Of a stretch of 64,000 bases of DNA, positions 60,589 to 64,000 are shown piece by piece; positions within the stretch are counted from its first letter, which is position 1; the number at the start of each line of letters is the position of its first letter. The translations under genes and the position numbers were made by a program. Origin of the DNA: JANLTX01 sp049840835 (GTDB lineage Bacteria > Armatimonadota > Armatimonadia > Armatimonadales > Armatimonadaceae); NCBI GenBank assembly GCA_049840835.1, contig JASGJG010000015.1, positions 1-64,000 on the forward strand, in the 5' to 3' direction. Under the pieces are notes generated by a model. The model was given only the letters and a program-made list of their open reading frames with translations. It did no database searches and was not told where the DNA came from.

Positions 60589-61726
60589 GCTGGCAGCAAA
60601 AACAATCGTCCCTCGCCATCCGCGAGGGAGAGCTGTGTACCGGGCAGAGCGGGGCTTCATCCCAGACAGCGATTTCTCGGCCCGTGAGTGGGTCAATCTC
60701 ACGAACTGCCTCTATAGGCGCATCGAATACGACGGTGGGCCAGGCGGAGTAGGCGAACTGGTAGTTCTGCAGTAGTACCGCACGCCGCCCATCTTGGTGA
60801 CGGAATGCACCTACCAGATAGTCGCCGGGTGGGTCGCCTTTGCCACGTGGGATATCTCGCAGACCTGAGCCACGCAGAACCGATGCGGGGTCGTCCGTGG
60901 GCTTTATCCGAAAGACGCCGGTACTGGTCAGGCGCATCAGGGTCGGCCCGAAGGCGCGAAGTGTGGTGTTTAGCCGCTTTGCCTGTTCGTAGTGTCGGCC
61001 TTTCTTGCCATCGACGGCCAGAATCGCCCCACCTTTCGGGAATTCGTCTCCCTGCGGCGTATCGTAGCAGAAGTACATCACGCCTTTTGCGCCGTAGGCA
61101 ACAGAGGCGAAGACCTGCCAACGTAGCTGAGACTCCGTGGGGTCAGTATGCGGGCCATAAGGCATGGTGTTGAAGAAGTTCCAGAACGGCACTCTGGCCT
61201 CCAGCGCGGCCTTCCGAAACGATGCCAGGTTCCGGCAATAGCCCTCGCGTCCATCACCGCCATCGGGGCGAAAGATGGGATAGTGGTCCATGGAGAGCAC
61301 GTCGGGCTTGCAGATGTCTACGAACCGCTTTAGATAGGCTTCATAGCCTGGTGCGCCAAGCTGCTCCGGCGAGGCATAGTCGGGAAAGAGATTGATATAA
61401 GCCAGCTTGCCCGGATGCTGTCGCTCTATGGCCTCAGCGCGAGTACGAAGCGCCGGGAATTCAGCAGCGTTGGGCTCATCCTTCAAGGCGAAGCCCCAGA
61501 GATTGTCTGCGTGGGGCCACTTGGTCGGGTCGTTGCCCTCCGGCCATAGGATTGCTTTCAGCCCGAACTTTCGGAGCCGCCGCAATCGGGTCATTGGGTC
61601 TTGCTTCGGGCAGGAGAGCGGCACCAGATTGAACCCCGCCTCAGCTACTGTGCGGCAGCGCTCGTCTGTGGCGAAATCGACAGGTGGCCAGAATCCGATT
61701 ACGAAGCGGTCAGGTACGAAAGGCAT
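60585..61726 (-). pseudogene. TIM-barrel glycoside hydrolase-like protein, one frameshift near the end
   Basis: About 380 residues from ATG 61,726 (MPFVPDRFVIGFWPPVDFAT). A beta/alpha barrel is suggested by AGFNLVPLSCPKQDP, NLWGFALKDEPNAAEFPALR with an acidic pair at a strand end, KLAYINLFPDYASPEQLG, DVLSMDHYPIFRPDGGDG and GAKGVMYFCYDTPQGDEF. It resembles GH42-like and other unclassified barrels frequent in Planctomycetota and Armatimonadota. One indel near 60,640 shifts the end, and the corrected reading GTQLSLADGEGRLFLLPA stops at 60,585. No signal peptide is seen. Substrate unknown. Confidence 0.72.
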
Positions 61727-61787
61727 CTCGCTCCTCCGATTCGTGAGAGACTCTTCGGATTCCTACCCAGGTAAGTCCTATGCTACA

Positions 61788-64000
61788 ATGGCCTATCGTA
61801 CGATGCTGTATCGTCTACCCCTTCTTTCCCTTTCGGCGCTGCTGTTTCTGGCTGCTGGACCTGCCTTTAGTGCGCCCGGTTACAACAAAGATGTTCGCCC
61901 GATTCTCTCGGAGAACTGTTTCGCCTGCCATGGCCCGGACTCTGCCGCCCGCAAAGCCGGTCTGCGCTTAGACCAGCCCGGCTGGGATAGCAAGACCTTC
62001 TTGAGCCGTGTGCTGGGTGGCACCATGCCGCCTGCATCGTCGCATAAAACCCTCACTACTGCGCAGAAAGACACTCTGAAAAGCTGGGTAGCCAGCGGCG
62101 CGAAGTACGAAAAGCACTGGAGCTTTCAGGCTCTGTCTGCGGCTAGCGCAGGCAGCATAGATTCGCTTATTCAGGCACGGCTGAAAAAGGAAGGGCTGGA
62201 CTTCTCGCCGGAGGCAGGGCGTGAGGAATGGCTGCGGCGAGTTACTCTGGACCTTACCGGACTGCCCCCTACCCTTCCTGAGATAGATGCGTTTCTGGCA
62301 GATAACGCACCGGGTGCACGGGAACGAGTTGTCGATAGACTGTTGGCAAGCCCGCACTTTGGGGAACAATTCGCTATTCCCTGGCTGGATCTTGCTCGCT
62401 ATGGAGACAGCTATGGCTATCAGTCCGACCAGCTAGAGACTGTCTGGCCATGGCGAGACTGGGTCGTGAGTTCCTTCAATCAGAACTTGCCCTATGATAA
62501 GTTCATCACCTACCAACTCGCCGGGGACTTAGTACCTAACACCACCAAAGAAACTCGCCTAGCAACGGCTTTTAATCGCCTGCACCGCATGACCAACGAA
62601 GGTGGGTCGGTGGCCGAAGAGTGGCGCTTAGAGGCTGTGGCGGATCGGGTGAAGACGTTTGGCACCGCGTTTTTAGGGCTGACTCTGGAGTGCGCCCGGT
62701 GCCATGACCATAAGTTCGATCCTATTAAGCAGAGCGATTTCTATAGACTGAGTGCCTTCTTCAACTCTATAGATGAGTACGGTCTGTACGATGCCGGAAG
62801 CATCACCCCTACTCCGTCTATCCTGCTGCCCAACCGGGACCAGGCGCGTACCCTGAGCGAGGCCAAGGAAGGCATTCTTCAAGCAGAGCGAGCGCTAGAA
62901 AGTGCAAAGAAAAGCCGTGAGAGCGCCTTTCAGACCTGGCTAATCTCGGCCAAAGACACTCGTATCCCATCGCCAGACTTAGTTGTAGAGCAGGGAGCGA
63001 CTACTTTCGATGGCGACAACGGCGTGAGTTTGGAGAAAGCGCGCTTCACTCGCCATACGCCGTTTACTATTTCGTTCCGGATGAAAGATACCCGAGGTGC
63101 GGCAGAGCCAGTCGTGGTTTACACCTCGACGGCGGGTACGGATACTGGTCCTTATGGCTATGATCTCATGCTGGAGAGTGGCGTGCTTACCGCCCATTTC
63201 CAGCGGCACTGGCCCGGCAATGCGATTGCCGTGAAAACAGTCACCGCTGTGGTGCCGAAAGATCAGTGGATACGAGTTGCCGTTACCTACGATGGTTCCA
63301 GCAAAGCCGCTGGCCTCAAGATATTCGTAAATGGTAAGCCCGCCGAAACAACAACTTTACGCGACCATCTCTGGAAAGGAACCGGCACACACGCCTTGAC
63401 CTTTGGGCAGCGATTCCGAGATAAAGGTTTCAAAGGCGGGCAGATAGATGAGGTGAAGATCTACGGACGCGCCCTCACTGGTTTCGAATTCGGCAATGCA
63501 TCCAGCCAAGAGGCGCTCCGAGAGTTCTACTTCTCTGCCATAGACACAGAAACGCGTGAAGCCCAGGCTCGCCTGACTGCAGCACGAGAGCGAATCTGGC
63601 GCGCTGAAGACCCCATGCTGGAAGTCATGGATATGGAGGAGTTGCCCGCCCCCCGCCCTGCCTTCGTGTTATCTCGCGGTGCGTATGATGCCCCACGCAC
63701 TGTCCCTGCTCCACGTGGCCTCCCCGAGTTTCTGACACCCAAATCTGGTGAGCGCCTGACCCGCCTGGATCTGGCCAAGTGGTTGACAGATGGGAAGAAC
63801 CCGCTCACGGCGCGTGTGGCGGTGAACCGGTTCTGGCAGCAGTTTTTCGGGCGTGGACTGGTAGAGACTAGCGAGGATTTCGGGGTTCAGGGGCGCCTGC
63901 CTACCCACCCGGAACTGCTAGATGCCTTAGCTCTTGACTTTCAGAAAGACTGGAATGTCAAGCGGCTTGTCAAAGAGATAGTACTCTCGCGCACCTACTG
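61788..64000 (+). CDS. PSCyt1-PSCyt2-PSD1 cytochrome protein with LamG insert, 3' partial
   Basis: At least 737 residues, running off the window. Signal peptide (YRLPLLSLSALLFLAAGPAF). PSCyt1 follows, with heme motif NCFACHGPDSAARKAGLRLD and a later PPASSH. Next is PSCyt2/DUF1549 (REEWLRRVTLDLTGLPPTLP, LLASPHFGEQFAIPWLDLAR, LECARCHDHKFDPI with CxxCH). A LamG/concanavalin-like insert spans about residues 400-570 (TPFTISFRMKDTRGA, GQIDEVKIYGRALTG). PSD1/DUF1553 begins at about residue 660 (LTARVAVNRFWQQFFGRGLV). The family is abundant in Planctomycetota, Verrucomicrobiota and Armatimonadota and is thought to be envelope-bound. It is divergent from the TIM-barrel gene. Confidence 0.9.
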   Translation, partial: MAYRTMLYRLPLLSLSALLFLAAGPAFSAPGYNKDVRPILSENCFACHGPDSAARKAGLRLDQPGWDSKTFLSRVLGGTMPPASSHKTLTTAQKDTLKSWVASGAKYEKHWSFQALSAASAGSIDSLIQARLKKEGLDFSPEAGREEWLRRVTLDLTGLPPTLPEIDAFLADNAPGARERVVDRLLASPHFGEQFAIPWLDLARYGDSYGYQSDQLETVWPWRDWVVSSFNQNLPYDKFITYQLAGDLVPNTTKETRLATAFNRLHRMTNEGGSVAEEWRLEAVADRVKTFGTAFLGLTLECARCHDHKFDPIKQSDFYRLSAFFNSIDEYGLYDAGSITPTPSILLPNRDQARTLSEAKEGILQAERALESAKKSRESAFQTWLISAKDTRIPSPDLVVEQGATTFDGDNGVSLEKARFTRHTPFTISFRMKDTRGAAEPVVVYTSTAGTDTGPYGYDLMLESGVLTAHFQRHWPGNAIAVKTVTAVVPKDQWIRVAVTYDGSSKAAGLKIFVNGKPAETTTLRDHLWKGTGTHALTFGQRFRDKGFKGGQIDEVKIYGRALTGFEFGNASSQEALREFYFSAIDTETREAQARLTAARERIWRAEDPMLEVMDMEELPAPRPAFVLSRGAYDAPRTVPAPRGLPEFLTPKSGERLTRLDLAKWLTDGKNPLTARVAVNRFWQQFFGRGLVETSEDFGVQGRLPTHPELLDALALDFQKDWNVKRLVKEIVLSRTY

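Overview
The window reads as bacterial chromosomal DNA of moderately high GC, most likely from the Planctomycetota/Verrucomicrobiota/Armatimonadota part of the tree. Pointers are a PSCyt1-PSCyt2-PSD1 cytochrome protein, a PEP-CTERM sorting signal, an ECF sigma factor coupled to a membrane protein, a sulfatase-modifying-factor-like protein, several plant-polysaccharide glycosidases and a sugar isomerase/epimerase. I lean to Armatimonadota, but the phylum is an inference from gene content only.

The dominant feature is a giant inverted duplication. Bases 1 to about 19,494 are repeated in reverse complement at about 19,587-39,025, with a 92-base unpaired spacer. Each arm holds the same genes in mirror order: GT4 glycosyltransferase, SDR, PhyH dioxygenase, HNH nuclease, TrmJ, GH78 rhamnosidase, MetR, acyltransferase 3, glutamine cyclotransferase, MetE, MetF, a two-gene AT-rich island, an FGE-like protein and a ManD-like dehydratase. 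The centre (about 16,501-22,593) is AT-rich, non-coding, carries a CA microsatellite and interrupts the glycosyltransferase in both arms, so it looks foreign to the bacterial DNA. The left arm is the noisier one. Most frameshifts occur in one arm only, so combining the arms restores most genes. The exceptions are metE (the whole CDS) and the middle of the ManD-like gene, where the left arm carries a truly diverged homologue. An assembly, amplification or polishing artefact is the leading explanation of the palindrome, but the metE swap needs its own explanation.

The methionine genes form a logical unit: a MetR-type LysR regulator, then metE and metF overlapping by ATGA, with two tandem MetR-box-like sequences 21 bp apart upstream of metE. 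Between metF and the FGE gene lies an AT-rich island of about 1.95 kb. It encodes a 119-aa protein with a glycine-rich helix and a 398-aa protein with an HExxH motif, both of unknown function, and is flanked by a 7-bp direct repeat.

From 38.9 kb to the end the sequence is single copy. An ECF sigma factor overlaps a membrane-anchored partner and ends at a strong terminator. Next come a winged-helix regulator, a PEP-CTERM protein, a giant secreted protein, a fibronectin-like protein and three tandem secreted paralogues, many coupled by overlapping stop and start codons. A Xer recombinase, an ABM monooxygenase, a GH127-like zinc glycosidase, a META-domain protein, a sugar isomerase/epimerase, a flavin-type oxidase, three tandem TIMP/NTR-like small proteins, a TIM-barrel glycosidase-like protein and a partial PSCyt/PSD1 protein follow. 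Many genes carry single-base frameshifts, several at homopolymers, which suggests residual long-read error.
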